Notes under the pieces: generated by a model | Databases searched by the model: none | Told to the model about the DNA's origin: nothing | Seen by the model: only the letters and a program-made list of their open reading frames with translations | Part shown: positions 54,499 to 63,883 of the stretch, one piece after another | Numbering within the stretch: position 1 is the stretch's first letter | Layout of the letters: each line of letters opens with the position of its first letter | Translations under genes and position numbers: made by a program | Assembly (NCBI GenBank): GCA_016794625.1 | Contig: JAEUGY010000046.1 | Span: forward strand, 124,001 to 188,000 | Length of the DNA: 64,000 nt | DNA from: Opitutaceae bacterium | GTDB lineage: Bacteria; Verrucomicrobiota; Verrucomicrobiia; Opitutales; Opitutaceae | Direction of reading: 5' to 3'

Positions 54499-55355
54499 CA
54501 GGTTTTGCCCTTTTTGGCGGAGTCAGGTGAGGCCGGACCCTCCATCAAACGAAACAGCTTGGCCGGGGAATCCTGCTGCTTCAGTTGTTCCAGTTTTTGC
54601 AGAGGCATCACGAGCTGTGGATCATGGGCTGCGTCGCCGGATTCCTCTTTCTTTTGCTGGCCTCCCACTTGCTGGTTTTCGTCGGCTCCGCTTGACTTCC
54701 CTTCGGGCGAAGGGGGCGGCGTTGGCCGGGGATTCTTGTCCATCTCGCCAAAGGCCGAGTTTCCCTTGGCCGAAGACGGATCTTCCTTCGAGGAATCGGG
54801 CTTTCCATCCTCCGGCTTGGATGCCGGGTCCTCGGACGGTGGTTTTTGGCTGCTGTCGCTGGACTCCGACGGGTTCTCCTTGGATTGTTCGTTCGATTTC
54901 TCCGATTGCTTGGATTCGCTGGAACTGTCCTTCGATTCACCCTCGTTTTCCTTCTTTTCCTGATTCTGTCCCTCCGGTGGTGGCTCTTTGGATTCACCCT
55001 TTTGCTGGGGAGGTGGTTGTTCCGGCGGGTTGAGATAGGCCTCGAGCTCCTTGCGGAGCGCCGACCATTCGGCTGCCTTGGGATCGAGTTTTTCGCCCGC
55101 GTCGATCGCATCGAGTCCCGAATGCACCACGTCCTGACTGAAGCCGGTGCCTGCCTGGGATTTTCTCCGTGCGAAGTCGAGCGTCGCTTCCGTCATCCGC
55201 GCAAAGTCCTTTCCGGTGGGTGACACCTTGACCGACAGCTCGGCGACGGTTTTGACGAGCGGCTCGGCGAGTGCGTCTCCCGTGCTGGCCGAAGGAGGCG
55301 CGGCCCCGAGTGACACGGCCGACAGCAGGATCAAGGAAACAACCTTAGGCATCAT
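54495..55355 (-). CDS. BatC-like protein with acidic low-complexity region
   Basis: 286 residues from ATG 55355, overlapping the upstream stop by 4 nt. Signal peptide at about 1-22 (MMPKVVSLILLSAVSLGAAP). Residues about 110-250 are Ser/Glu/Lys/Pro-rich and disordered (KGESKEPPPEGQ...). The C-terminal PLQKLEQLKQQDSPAKLFRLM fits the short end motif of Bat TPR proteins. TPR units are weak, so the BatC name rests mainly on operon position. Confidence 0.7.
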   Translation of the reverse strand: MMPKVVSLILLSAVSLGAAPPSASTGDALAEPLVKTVAELSVKVSPTGKDFARMTEATLDFARRKSQAGTGFSQDVVHSGLDAIDAGEKLDPKAAEWSALRKELEAYLNPPEQPPPQQKGESKEPPPEGQNQEKKENEGESKDSSSESKQSEKSNEQSKENPSESSDSSQKPPSEDPASKPEDGKPDSSKEDPSSAKGNSAFGEMDKNPRPTPPPSPEGKSSGADENQQVGGQQKKEESGDAAHDPQLVMPLQKLEQLKQQDSPAKLFRLMEGPASPDSAKKGKTW

Positions 55356-56383
55356 GGGGTCTCGAGTTTCAAAGTTGCTTTGCGGGGGGTCGGCTTGACC
55401 GGGAATTCCCGACACAGACTCCACGCGAGAAGAAGCAGGCTGGGCGCGAGAAACCATTGGAACCGCTCGGCAAGGCGAATCTGATTGGTCTCCCGAAATT
55501 CGCCGCGTTTGCCCGCTTCAACCGTCTGCTGGATCAGCTCGGCGAGGTCGACCCAGGAGGAGGCGTCGACGTACTGGCCCTTTGAGGCCTCTGCCAGCGT
55601 CTGGAGGGTGCGACTCTCCAGGCGGGAAAGCACCACGGCGCCCCGGTCGTCCTTGACGAAGCCTCCCGCGGTATCCGGAATCATCGCACCATCGGGCGTG
55701 CCGATTCCAAGGCCGATGATACGAACCCCCTTCTCCTCTATCTCATCCAGCAGGGGCTTCCATGCCTCGTCGTTGGCCTCTCCGTCGCTGAGGATGATCA
55801 GGTAGCGATCCGCCCCGCCTTGGTCGCTGAAGGCGGTGAGCGCGGTTTTCAGCAACGCTTCGTAGTTGGTGCCTCCTTCCGGCAGGTAGTCTGGATTCAA
55901 AGCCGGTAGAAACTCCCGCAGGATCTCGTAGTCGGCGCTGAGCGGGCTTTGGAGAAACGCCGTGCCCGAGAAGACGATCATGCCGACTCGTTCTCCCGCC
56001 AGTCGCTCCAGCAACGATTGGATCAAGAGCTTGGCTCGATCAAGCCGGGTGGGTTTGACGTCGGGCGCGAGCATCGATCGAGACAAATCGATCGCGAGCA
56101 GGATTTCGCGCGACTGATCGAAGACCGGCTCCTCGATCCGTCCCCACTGGGGACGAGCTGCGGCGACACAGCCGAGTGCCAGACCCAGACAGAGCGTGAT
56201 GCGTTTGGAGTGACGCCGTCGAGAATCGGCCCGCTGCAATCGTACGGTCGCGTGTGATGCTTCGCCCCGAAGAATCTTTGACGGTGCGACATCGTGGCGT
56301 CGTTTTTGAAGCAGCAGTTCCCAAAGCAGGACCACCAACGGTCCGGCCGCCAGAATGAGATACCAGGGCTCCGCGAATTTCAT
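55352..56383 (-). CDS. von Willebrand factor A protein, BatB-like
   Basis: 343 residues from ATG 56383 (MKFAEPWYLILAAGPLVVLL). Membrane helices flank a VWA domain with a complete MIDAS: DLSRSM at about residue 98, then GGTNYEALL and SDGEAND. The second helix pair is at the N-terminus and one near the C-terminus. Paralogue of the upstream BatA-like gene with 4-nt overlap. The domain faces the periplasm in the family model. Confidence 0.9.
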   Translation of the reverse strand: MKFAEPWYLILAAGPLVVLLWELLLQKRRHDVAPSKILRGEASHATVRLQRADSRRRHSKRITLCLGLALGCVAAARPQWGRIEEPVFDQSREILLAIDLSRSMLAPDVKPTRLDRAKLLIQSLLERLAGERVGMIVFSGTAFLQSPLSADYEILREFLPALNPDYLPEGGTNYEALLKTALTAFSDQGGADRYLIILSDGEANDEAWKPLLDEIEEKGVRIIGLGIGTPDGAMIPDTAGGFVKDDRGAVVLSRLESRTLQTLAEASKGQYVDASSWVDLAELIQQTVEAGKRGEFRETNQIRLAERFQWFLAPSLLLLAWSLCREFPVKPTPRKATLKLETP

Positions 56384-57438
56384 GATCGTGCTCTCGCTGG
56401 GATCGGGCGCGAAGCGGACTGGGCCGGGACCCGTCGGGTGACGCGATCGCGGGCGGACCATCCAGCGAGGGCGAGCAGGGCTAGCCCGGGCCAGACCAGC
56501 CAGGGAAACAGCTCGGTGGTGACAAGGTAACTCTTGGCCTGAAACTCAATCTTCTGGGCGCGGTCGATGGCCTTGAACGCATTTTCGACGGTCTTCACAT
56601 CGTCCGCGCGGAAGTAGCGGCCCCCCGTTTCCTGAGCGATCAGCCGGAGCGCGCCTTCGTCCAGGTCAGAAGGACGGGTTTGGTAGCCGATTTTCTTGCC
56701 CCGGTCGTCGAAGACGGGAAACCGCACCAGACCGCTCCGTCCCGCGCCGATCGTGTAGACAGGCAAGGCACGGGCTTTGGCGATCTCGGTGGCTTGGGCG
56801 GGGGTGAGACTGCCGCGGTTGTTGGCGCCATCGGTGAGCAGTATGACAAATGCCCCTTTGCGCTGCCCCTTTTCGGCCCGTTCCACCTGTTCAAGGCGAG
56901 ACAAGGCAACGCCCAGACCGTCGCCGATGGCGGTGCCATCTTCGATCAAGCCGATGGTCAGACGTTCGACTTGCCGGCTCAGCCAGTCGTGATCGAAGGT
57001 CAGAGGCGCGAGCGTGTAGGCGCGTCCCGAAAACACCACGATGCCGATGCGATCGCTCGGGCGGTCATTGATGAAGGCCTGGATGACCGGCTTGATGGTT
57101 TGCAGGCGGTTGATCGGAAGACCGTCGCGTTCGAAGTCCTCAGCTTGCATCGAGCCGGAGAGGTCGATTGCGAGCATAAGGTCGTATCCTTGCGAGCGAA
57201 CTTCCTGCTTGTTCTCGACTCGCTGCGGACGGGCGAGGCCCACGCAGAGAAGGGCCAGGCTCAGGTAAGCCGAAACCATCGGCAGCCGGGAAGTTTGGGT
57301 GAGCGAGGGCCGATGCCAGGTGGCCGAGAAGGGCACGACCATAATGGGCACGGAGCGCCGGCCGCGGATCCAAAGCACCAACGGAATGGCGAGAAGCCCG
57401 ACGAGCCAAAGAGGGTCTTTGAGGACGAGATTGGACAC
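56380..57438 (-). CDS. von Willebrand factor A protein, BatA-like
   Basis: 352 residues. N-terminal helices at about 8-25 and 55-75, VWA domain with MIDAS DLSGSM (92-97), the Thr of GTAIGDGLG and the Asp of TDGANN, and a C-terminal helix near 315-335. Forms the BatA-BatB pair whose Asp/Ser/Thr metal sites bind ligands such as Mg. Lies 16 bp after the DUF58 gene. Confidence 0.9.
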   Translation of the reverse strand: MSNLVLKDPLWLVGLLAIPLVLWIRGRRSVPIMVVPFSATWHRPSLTQTSRLPMVSAYLSLALLCVGLARPQRVENKQEVRSQGYDLMLAIDLSGSMQAEDFERDGLPINRLQTIKPVIQAFINDRPSDRIGIVVFSGRAYTLAPLTFDHDWLSRQVERLTIGLIEDGTAIGDGLGVALSRLEQVERAEKGQRKGAFVILLTDGANNRGSLTPAQATEIAKARALPVYTIGAGRSGLVRFPVFDDRGKKIGYQTRPSDLDEGALRLIAQETGGRYFRADDVKTVENAFKAIDRAQKIEFQAKSYLVTTELFPWLVWPGLALLALAGWSARDRVTRRVPAQSASRPIPARARS

Positions 57439-57454
57439 GGAATTCCTGCTACGA

Positions 57455-58372
57455 CTAGTTGCGGCCCCTCATGCGCGCATGGAAAAACTTCACCAAGGCG
57501 TCGAGTCGTGCCTCGTTTGTTCCGACCACAAGCCGGCTGTGCGGGTCGGGAAAGATGCGTTGCCAGGTGCTTTCGCGCTCTGATCGCCACTGCGCGTGTG
57601 CCGCCCTCTCCGCGGCCGAGCCTTCAAGCGTGACCAGACGACCCGAGGTGGGATCGTAAGCGGCGATCGTGCCATCGTCGGGAAACTCGCGTTCCCAAGG
57701 ATCGTCGACACGAAAACCCATCGCTTGATAGCGCCGCTGAAAGACGGGCCAGCCTTCTGGAATCGGACCTGGACCAAAATCCCCCATCCAGATCAAGACG
57801 GAGTGCTTGGGTGCGGCGCGTGCCACCAGACGCCATGGAACTTCCAGCGGCTGTGAGCCCTCTGCGGCTCCGCTCGCGGCGAGACTGGGCGCCGGGATGC
57901 CAATCAGGGTGGAGGCCGCATGCATGATGGCACCCCGGCCGCGCACCGGTTCGCGAAAGGAGTAGCCGGATGGGGTGACATGGACATAGCCCACTCGGTC
58001 GCGGTTGATCGCCCCAAGCATCATCACGAGCCCGGCCAGTTCGAGCAGAGCCTCGCGTTTCGACACGCCAGTCGAACCAAACTGCAGTGAAGGTGTATCG
58101 GAGAAGAGGATAAGGACCGTGACCTCGCGTTCCTCGACGAACTTTTTCCGGTACGGCTCGCCTAGGCGGGCCGTTACGTTCCAGTCGATGTCGCGGACAT
58201 CGTCGCCAAACTCGTACTTGACGACTTGGTCAAACTCCATGCCCCGACCACGCAAGGCGGATCGATATTCGCCGCTGAGGATGTTTTCGACCGCATGCCG
58301 GACCCTCCACTCCAATTGTCGGAGAAGCGCCAGCGAGGATGCGGCCGTGGGAATGGAGGAGGTGGTGGACAC
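57455..58372 (-). CDS. DUF58-domain protein of the MoxR/Bat operon
   Basis: 305 residues from GTG 58372; the open frame runs farther upstream without family character, so the start is provisional. The DUF58 core is VRHAVENILSGEYRSALRGRG, then EFDQVVKYEFGDDVRDIDWN and a VWA-like stretch VLILFSDTPSLQFGS. These proteins act with MoxR AAA ATPases. The gene follows moxR by 80 bp and precedes batA by 16 bp. Confidence 0.88.
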   Translation of the reverse strand: MSTTSSIPTAASSLALLRQLEWRVRHAVENILSGEYRSALRGRGMEFDQVVKYEFGDDVRDIDWNVTARLGEPYRKKFVEEREVTVLILFSDTPSLQFGSTGVSKREALLELAGLVMMLGAINRDRVGYVHVTPSGYSFREPVRGRGAIMHAASTLIGIPAPSLAASGAAEGSQPLEVPWRLVARAAPKHSVLIWMGDFGPGPIPEGWPVFQRRYQAMGFRVDDPWEREFPDDGTIAAYDPTSGRLVTLEGSAAERAAHAQWRSERESTWQRIFPDPHSRLVVGTNEARLDALVKFFHARMRGRN

Positions 58373-58452
58373 GACAGGAATGCTTCGGAGAAGTCCGTCT
58401 TTGACTTCGATTGGCGGGATGCCAGCGCAGTGCTCAAGCCCGGAGCCCGGCG

Positions 58453-59415
58453 CTACATGGCTGGAACCGGCGTTTTTTCGATCACCCTCGACACTACCTT
58501 GTCCGCGCTCTGTTCGGCCGCCTCCGCTTCGTAGGTCAGCGCGATCCGGTGGCGCAGGACATCGGGTGCCAACTCCTGCACCAGGCTCGGACCGACAAAG
58601 TCGAGTCCGCGCAGCCAAGCCAGCGCACGACTGGCCGTGTAGAGGGCGAGCGACGCGCGCGGGGATGCTCCGAAAGTCAACATCCGGTACCCCTTGTCAT
58701 CCGGCACCGTCAGTGCCCGCGTTCCGCGGACGAGCGCAAGAATATAGGCCTCGATCGCGGGCGCGACGTGGATCTTGTCGACCGCAGCCCGCAGGCCCAG
58801 CAACTCGTCCGGACTCGAGACCGCTTGCAAAACGGGAGCACGCGTAACCTGGCCCCAACGCGTCAGCATCAAGGCTTCTTCCTCGGCGGTGGGGTATTCG
58901 ACCAAGAGCTTGAAGAGAAAACGATCCGTCTGGGCCTCCGGCAGAGGATAGGTGCCTTCCTGTTCGACCGGATTCTGCGTCGCCATGACCAGGAAAGGGC
59001 GGGGCAGAGGATGCGTTTGGCCACCGATCGTCACCTGACGCTCCTGCATTCCCTCCAGCAGAGCGCTTTGCACCTTGGCTGGAGCCCGGTTGATTTCGTC
59101 AGCAAGCACGAGATTGGCGAAAATCGGGCCGCGATGGGCCGTGAAGGTCCCGTCTTTCGGTGAGAAGATCATGGTGCCAACCACATCACTCGGCAAGAGG
59201 TCGGGCGTGAACTGGATCCGCTCGAATTGCACACCAAGCGCCGAGCCGAGCGATTTGACCAGCAGCGTCTTGGCCAGTCCGGGCATTCCCTCCAGCAGCA
59301 CGTGACCGTTGGCGAGCAAGGCCACCAAGAGACGTTCTATGATGAGGTCCTGACCGATAACGGCCTGACCAATTTCATCGCGGAGCTTTTGGGACCAAGT
59401 GGGACCGGTGAGCAT
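58453..59415 (-). CDS. MoxR-family AAA+ ATPase
   Basis: 320 residues. Walker A GMPGLAKT (43-50), Walker B LVLADEINR, sensor 1 ATQNPVEQ, and the C-terminal lid with FGASPRASLAL. MoxR ATPases are thought to act as chaperones that insert cofactors or assemble the VWA-protein partners encoded downstream. First gene of the operon moxR-DUF58-batA-batB-batC-batDE, divergent from the release-factor-like gene. Confidence 0.94.
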   Translation of the reverse strand: MLTGPTWSQKLRDEIGQAVIGQDLIIERLLVALLANGHVLLEGMPGLAKTLLVKSLGSALGVQFERIQFTPDLLPSDVVGTMIFSPKDGTFTAHRGPIFANLVLADEINRAPAKVQSALLEGMQERQVTIGGQTHPLPRPFLVMATQNPVEQEGTYPLPEAQTDRFLFKLLVEYPTAEEEALMLTRWGQVTRAPVLQAVSSPDELLGLRAAVDKIHVAPAIEAYILALVRGTRALTVPDDKGYRMLTFGASPRASLALYTASRALAWLRGLDFVGPSLVQELAPDVLRHRIALTYEAEAAEQSADKVVSRVIEKTPVPAM

Positions 59416-59533
59416 AGGGCTGGAGATGAGTCGGACTGAACGTGAGACGTGCAGTGGAAGGGTGCGAGGGAAAGTTTGGTCGAAAGCCGAAGCCGCATTT
59501 GACTCGGAATTGGAGGGCAGGTTTCACTATCGT

Positions 59534-59947
59534 ATGCGCAAAGCCGGTGCATTTCCCTTTCTGGATGAAGCACTAGATCTTCGTTTACTCGAGTTGGGCG
59601 TAAGTCCGAGCGATGTGGAAGAACGCTTTATTCGAGGTTCCGGGCCTGGAGGACAAAAGGTGAACAAGACGTCATCTACGGTATGGTTGATCCACCGACC
59701 TTCCGGATTGCAGGTGAAGTGCCAAGGTGGCCGATCGCAGAGTCAGAACCGACTCAACGCCTGGCGCGGTCTCGCGGAAAAGTTGGAAGAGTCTCGCAAT
59801 AAATCACTTAAGATTTTGCAGAATCAATTGGAAGCGGAACGACGGCGCAATCGGCCAAAGTCGGCTTCGCAGAAGCGGAGGATGGTCGAGACGAAGCGGG
59901 TACGGGCGCGGAAAAAATCGAATCGAGGATCGTTCAGCTGGGACTAA
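59534..59947 (+). CDS. Release-factor-like peptidyl-tRNA hydrolase (ArfB/RF-H type)
   Basis: 137 residues from ATG 59534; ATG 59426 would add 36 residues with no family character. The peptidyl-hydrolysis loop is GSGPGGQKVNK with GGQ intact, followed by HRPSGLQVKCQ and SQSQNRLNAW, then a basic C-terminal tail (KSASQKRRM, RARKKSNR). No stop-codon-recognition domain is present, so it is probably a ribosome-rescue factor rather than a normal release factor. Confidence 0.85.
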   Translation: MRKAGAFPFLDEALDLRLLELGVSPSDVEERFIRGSGPGGQKVNKTSSTVWLIHRPSGLQVKCQGGRSQSQNRLNAWRGLAEKLEESRNKSLKILQNQLEAERRRNRPKSASQKRRMVETKRVRARKKSNRGSFSWD

Positions 59948-59991
59948 ACCCATGGAACCGATGGACGTTGTACGGATCCTTCTACCGCACC

Positions 59992-60582
59992 ATGATTAGG
60001 TCTGTGTTTTTGCCTCGTTCACACTGGTTTGGGCGACTTGTCCGCAAGGGCACCCGATGCGAATCGCGCCATGGTCTCGTGGCTGTGGTTTCCGTTGTTC
60101 TCCCTTGGATCGCTGGTTGCACGACCCCTGCCCACACACCTGCTCAAGTCCCTGATGCCGTTATTGAAACAAGATCGGAGCCCTCACCCGTTTCGAGTGT
60201 TCGTACGGTCGAGCAGGACCCTCTGGCGGTGGTCCCAGTGGAGCGACCTGGCCCAGAGGGCCAGACGCCCCCTCCGACACAACGTCCTGCGACCGAATCG
60301 GTTCCTGCGATTGCGGAAGGTCAGTTTGTGATCGCGGTCGAAAGTGATCCCGTGGGGGCCACGATTGTGGTGGACGGCAAACCTGTTGGTCGGGCGCCGC
60401 GAAAGCTCGTTTTGGCGGTCACTCCGCAGGGGTTTTCGCGAGAGACCGTCGTCATCAAGGCGCGGTTTGTGGCAGAAACAAGCGCTCAGCAGTCGATGAC
60501 GACTGAAGTGGAACTCACTCCCTTGGATCGGCTGCCGTCGGTCCTGGTCTTCACCCGCGAAAAGGTGTTGAGAAAGCGTTGA
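59992..60582 (+). CDS. PEGA-domain lipoprotein
   Basis: 196 residues from ATG 59992 (TTG 59968 is an alternative). The lipobox-like LPWIAGC appears near residue 43. A Pro/Thr-rich linker (about 45-110) precedes a PEGA domain with ATIVVDGKPVGRAPRKLVL. PEGA domains are beta-folds on surface or periplasmic proteins. Lies 45 bp after the release-factor-like gene. Function unknown. Confidence 0.75.
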   Translation: MIRSVFLPRSHWFGRLVRKGTRCESRHGLVAVVSVVLPWIAGCTTPAHTPAQVPDAVIETRSEPSPVSSVRTVEQDPLAVVPVERPGPEGQTPPPTQRPATESVPAIAEGQFVIAVESDPVGATIVVDGKPVGRAPRKLVLAVTPQGFSRETVVIKARFVAETSAQQSMTTEVELTPLDRLPSVLVFTREKVLRKR

Positions 60583-60585
60583 GTA

Positions 60586-60607
60586 AGCGCCGAAAAGACG
60601 GGGCGCT
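60586..60607. terminator. Weak hairpin between convergent genes
   Basis: AGCGCC (60586-60591) pairs with GGCGCT (60602-60607) around a 10-nt loop, in the 33-bp gap between the PEGA and MOSC genes. No T-run. Confidence 0.35.
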
Positions 60608-60615
60608 CCAACCTG

Positions 60616-61449
60616 TCAGAGCAGACTGATGCTATCTCCAACCGAGCAGGAACCGGAAAACGTTTCGACCAGAGCGTTTTGACCAAAATTGACTTTGCCA
60701 GAGTCGGCAGGATCGCGGCGGAACTGGGCGAGAGTTTGGAGCGGCTCCTTGGATTGAGCTCCCGACGTTTGATCGGTCGTGACCACCGTGCAGCGGGCGC
60801 AGGGACCCGTGTTCCTGAAAACGAGCGAACCCGCCCGGTACCGAAACCACGTATCTTCAGCAAAGGCCGGACAACCGGACACCACGATATTGGGCCGGAA
60901 GCGATTCATGGGCACCGCGTCTTCCCCCTTTTCCATCAAACGATCATTGAGTGAAGCGAGAGAAGTCTCACTCACTATGAGGATCGGAAAAGCATCGGCG
61001 AAACCAACATCGCGAGGCGCCAAGGGTGAGTTGCGGGCTTGTGTGGAAATCGTTCGGATGGGACGACGGTAGTTGCTGCCAACCCGCACCAAACGACAGT
61101 TTTTTTGCAGAGCGTCCGAAAGGAAAGAGGCGGCGTCGTCACCACAGTCAGACACCGAAACCTCGTCATTCCAAACCGTCGCGTTGTGCGAGGGGAGGTC
61201 TGAGCCCGAGTGGGTGACCGAGATGGACGTACCGGACGGAGCGGTGAGCTGGAGAGAGGAACCCGAAATCGAGGTCGAAATCAGCGCCATCCTGGGCGTG
61301 TTGCGCTGACTCATGAAGCGAGAGGTGCTTCCATCGATGACCATAAACCGTCGATCCCAAAGCGGACCAAGCGAGTCCACTTCGATTGATGTCACGGAAA
61401 CGCCTCCGAGGGATTTAACGGGGTATAGGTGTAGTGAGCTGATGATCAT
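60616..61449 (-). CDS. MOSC-domain protein
   Basis: 277 residues with an N-terminal MOSC beta-barrel (YPVKSLGGVSVTSIEVD, WDRRFMVID) and a MOSC domain: RFRPNIVVSG, then FRNTGPCARCTVVTTD, containing the conserved Cys expected to bind a molybdenum or sulfur-carrier cofactor. The pattern fits YcbX/mARC-type proteins. The mog gene is at 49 kb. No redox domain is fused to it. Confidence 0.88.
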   Translation of the reverse strand: MIISSLHLYPVKSLGGVSVTSIEVDSLGPLWDRRFMVIDGSTSRFMSQRNTPRMALISTSISGSSLQLTAPSGTSISVTHSGSDLPSHNATVWNDEVSVSDCGDDAASFLSDALQKNCRLVRVGSNYRRPIRTISTQARNSPLAPRDVGFADAFPILIVSETSLASLNDRLMEKGEDAVPMNRFRPNIVVSGCPAFAEDTWFRYRAGSLVFRNTGPCARCTVVTTDQTSGAQSKEPLQTLAQFRRDPADSGKVNFGQNALVETFSGSCSVGDSISLL

Positions 61450-61488
61450 CAGTTTGTGTTTACCTTAATGGCCCCCGCTCACGAGGAG

Positions 61489-63531
61489 CTATACTTTTTG
61501 CTGATCCGTCACCCCATGGCCATGGGCAGAGGGCGCGATGGTTCCCGCGGCTCGCTCCTGTGGGAAGACCAATCTGAAGACAGCTCCATGGCCGGGACGA
61601 TGGGCATCGACCTCCAGTCCACCACCCAAGCTAAGCATGATTTCCCGACTGATGGAAAGACCGAGTCCCAAACCCCGAGCCGACATGCTTTGGAAACGCT
61701 GGAACAGCCGATTGCGAAGCGCCTCGGGAATTCCGGGACCATTGTCGCTGACCGTGAGCTCCAGCCCGGCGGCAATATTGCGGGTCGCCAGCCGGATCCA
61801 GCGAGGGTCGGGACGATCCACCAGTACCTGTATCGCGTTTAGGCAGAGGTTGAAGAGCACCTGCCGGGCATAGGCCGCGTCGGTACCGATCATATCATCC
61901 GTTGCCTGAAAGTCGGTTTGGACGACGATCCCATGGGAACGAGCCTTGTGGCCAACGAGTTCAAGACTCTGTTCAATGATGCCATGGAGGTGCTGCTGAA
62001 CCAAAACGGGTTTGCGAGGCGAGGCCATCCGCATGAGCTGGGAAAGGAGCTCGTCGATCCGATCGAGTTCCTCGGTCACCATTCTGCGAAACTGATTTCT
62101 GAATTCTGGACGATCGTAGTGATCGCCCAACAGCTCAGCAAAAGCCTTGATGGCATAGAGAGGATTCCGAATCTCGTGAGCCAAACTGGCGCCTAGGACG
62201 CCTACTGTGGCGAGCCGATCGGCATGAATGGCCTGCTCTACCAAGCGAACCTTCGTAAGGGCCAACTGCGAAAGCGCAGCGAATTCCTGAAGGTGTTGGA
62301 TTTCAGGGTAGGTGAAAGGACGCCGCGAAATCCGCTGGCCGACCGCCAATACGAGAGGCGTGCCCTCAGCCGTGGCAACGATAAGGGCGCCCAATCGATG
62401 AGCCTGAAGATAAGCCTGAACCTGAGACCGTTCCTCCGTGGCCCGCTCGCGCTGAAGTCGCTCGGGGGTCGCCCAACCTAGGCCCTGAAGAGCGCGATAA
62501 ACGGGATCCTGCGGGGATAGTGAAGACTGCTCAGCAGAAGGATCCACAGTGTACTCAGGAGAAATAATGGAGACCGAGGCTTCTGCCCATCCCCCAATAG
62601 TTCCAGCAAGATCTGCTTTGAGCCGATCTTCAGATAGCGCGGTGCGTGCGATTCTGTGCGCAGTATCTCTTGCAGCAGATAGTTCGGGTCGGCTGAAGAA
62701 CCACTTATCTAGTTGCCGACCCAAATAGTGATTTACTAGCAACGCTTGCGCTGAGAAAAAACCAAGTATCAGCCAAATTGGTAGGAGCCTACCGAGGAGG
62801 TTATACTGGATCAAAGCCGCAACGGTTATGATTGTGCAAATAATGGCAAAGCGGGCCGTTACGCGAAAAAGATATTGGGCGTCGAATATCTTATGCGTTG
62901 CTATCAAATAGGCGAGTATCGTAATGAAGAGCAGGGATAGCAGTGGTGTAATGTATGCTGGAACCAAACCGGGTACGACTGCGCGCAACCCCATAAGCAA
63001 GAAAATAGTTAGGGCGATCGTGCCCGCTGGTAATGTAACTGCCAGGAGTTCAAATCTCTTCGGATACCCCATCTCGTGTACCCGCTTTATGGAAATCGCG
63101 AAATATGCGACATAGCACGCGGAGATCATCGCCAAATGAAGCAGGTAGCCAATCCCCGGCGACTCAACAGCAACTGTTGGGGAAGAGTTTACGAACGACT
63201 CTGTCCATGGAATAACTGCTGCAATTGCCGCTATCACTCCGAGGGCGCGCATGGATCTGTTGGAGGGAAGCCATGCATCCCGAGATATCGCTTCTACAAG
63301 GGAAACCAGAGTGACCAAGAGGAGAGTGCCGATAGATACGCACAGCCTGAACCAGAAGATATCTTCAGGGTAACGGTTGCTTACATCTCGGACAAAAAGC
63401 CAAACTGCGAAATGCACTATTCCGAGGAAGAGTGCTCTGTTAGCGATTCTTCGGGGATTTGCAGAGATTACAAGAACCGCGCACACGGTGGCAGCCACCT
63501 GAACCGCCAGAGATATGTAAGTTGTTAGCAT
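61489..63531 (-). CDS. Membrane sensor histidine kinase with 7-TM-like N-terminus
   Basis: 680 residues. Seven or eight hydrophobic segments (about 5-245) form the sensor, a GAF-like region follows (about 300-440), then HisKA with His452 in LAHEIRNP and an HATPase domain (N-box near 561, DNGPGIP at 596-602, GLGLGLS near 621). All ATP-binding boxes are intact. The N-terminal coding region and upstream DNA are AT-rich relative to the C-terminal half. No response-regulator gene lies inside the window. Ligand unknown. Confidence 0.9.
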   Translation of the reverse strand: MLTTYISLAVQVAATVCAVLVISANPRRIANRALFLGIVHFAVWLFVRDVSNRYPEDIFWFRLCVSIGTLLLVTLVSLVEAISRDAWLPSNRSMRALGVIAAIAAVIPWTESFVNSSPTVAVESPGIGYLLHLAMISACYVAYFAISIKRVHEMGYPKRFELLAVTLPAGTIALTIFLLMGLRAVVPGLVPAYITPLLSLLFITILAYLIATHKIFDAQYLFRVTARFAIICTIITVAALIQYNLLGRLLPIWLILGFFSAQALLVNHYLGRQLDKWFFSRPELSAARDTAHRIARTALSEDRLKADLAGTIGGWAEASVSIISPEYTVDPSAEQSSLSPQDPVYRALQGLGWATPERLQRERATEERSQVQAYLQAHRLGALIVATAEGTPLVLAVGQRISRRPFTYPEIQHLQEFAALSQLALTKVRLVEQAIHADRLATVGVLGASLAHEIRNPLYAIKAFAELLGDHYDRPEFRNQFRRMVTEELDRIDELLSQLMRMASPRKPVLVQQHLHGIIEQSLELVGHKARSHGIVVQTDFQATDDMIGTDAAYARQVLFNLCLNAIQVLVDRPDPRWIRLATRNIAAGLELTVSDNGPGIPEALRNRLFQRFQSMSARGLGLGLSISREIMLSLGGGLEVDAHRPGHGAVFRLVFPQERAAGTIAPSAHGHGVTDQQKV

Positions 63532-63572
63532 AAAAATCTGGTAGAAAAGAACGTTTCACGCGAGCGAGCAAA

Positions 63573-63767
63573 GTGCTCGAGATTCTCGGCCAAACGGCCC
63601 GGAACGTCGGGGTAAGCTCAACATGTGGACTGAGAACAACAGATTCAATTTTTTCCGACAATCGAATTGCAATAGTCGGAAAAGGGGAAGATTCAATCAA
63701 AAAGCTAAAAAAACAGCTCTTCATGGCGAATTTGAGGTGTGCCGCACTCGAAGCTGAACGTCCGTGA
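63573..63767 (+). CDS. Possible small protein in AT-rich region
   Basis: A 64-codon frame from GTG 63573: hydrophilic, with RIAIVGKGEDSIKKLKKQLF in the middle and a short basic-acidic end. No family, signal or membrane segment is recognised, and a TIR-like or nucleotide-binding role cannot be argued. It lies antisense to the kinase upstream region. Low confidence. Confidence 0.2.
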   Translation: MLEILGQTARNVGVSSTCGLRTTDSIFSDNRIAIVGKGEDSIKKLKKQLFMANLRCAALEAERP

Positions 63768-63883
63768 CAATTCGGATTGGCGAATCTTCTCAAATTCCGA
63801 AACCGTGACTGAGGCCTAACTAACTGTCGACGAAAGGTATAGGTTTGTTCTCACTCGTGAACGAACATTCTGACGTCCCTATC

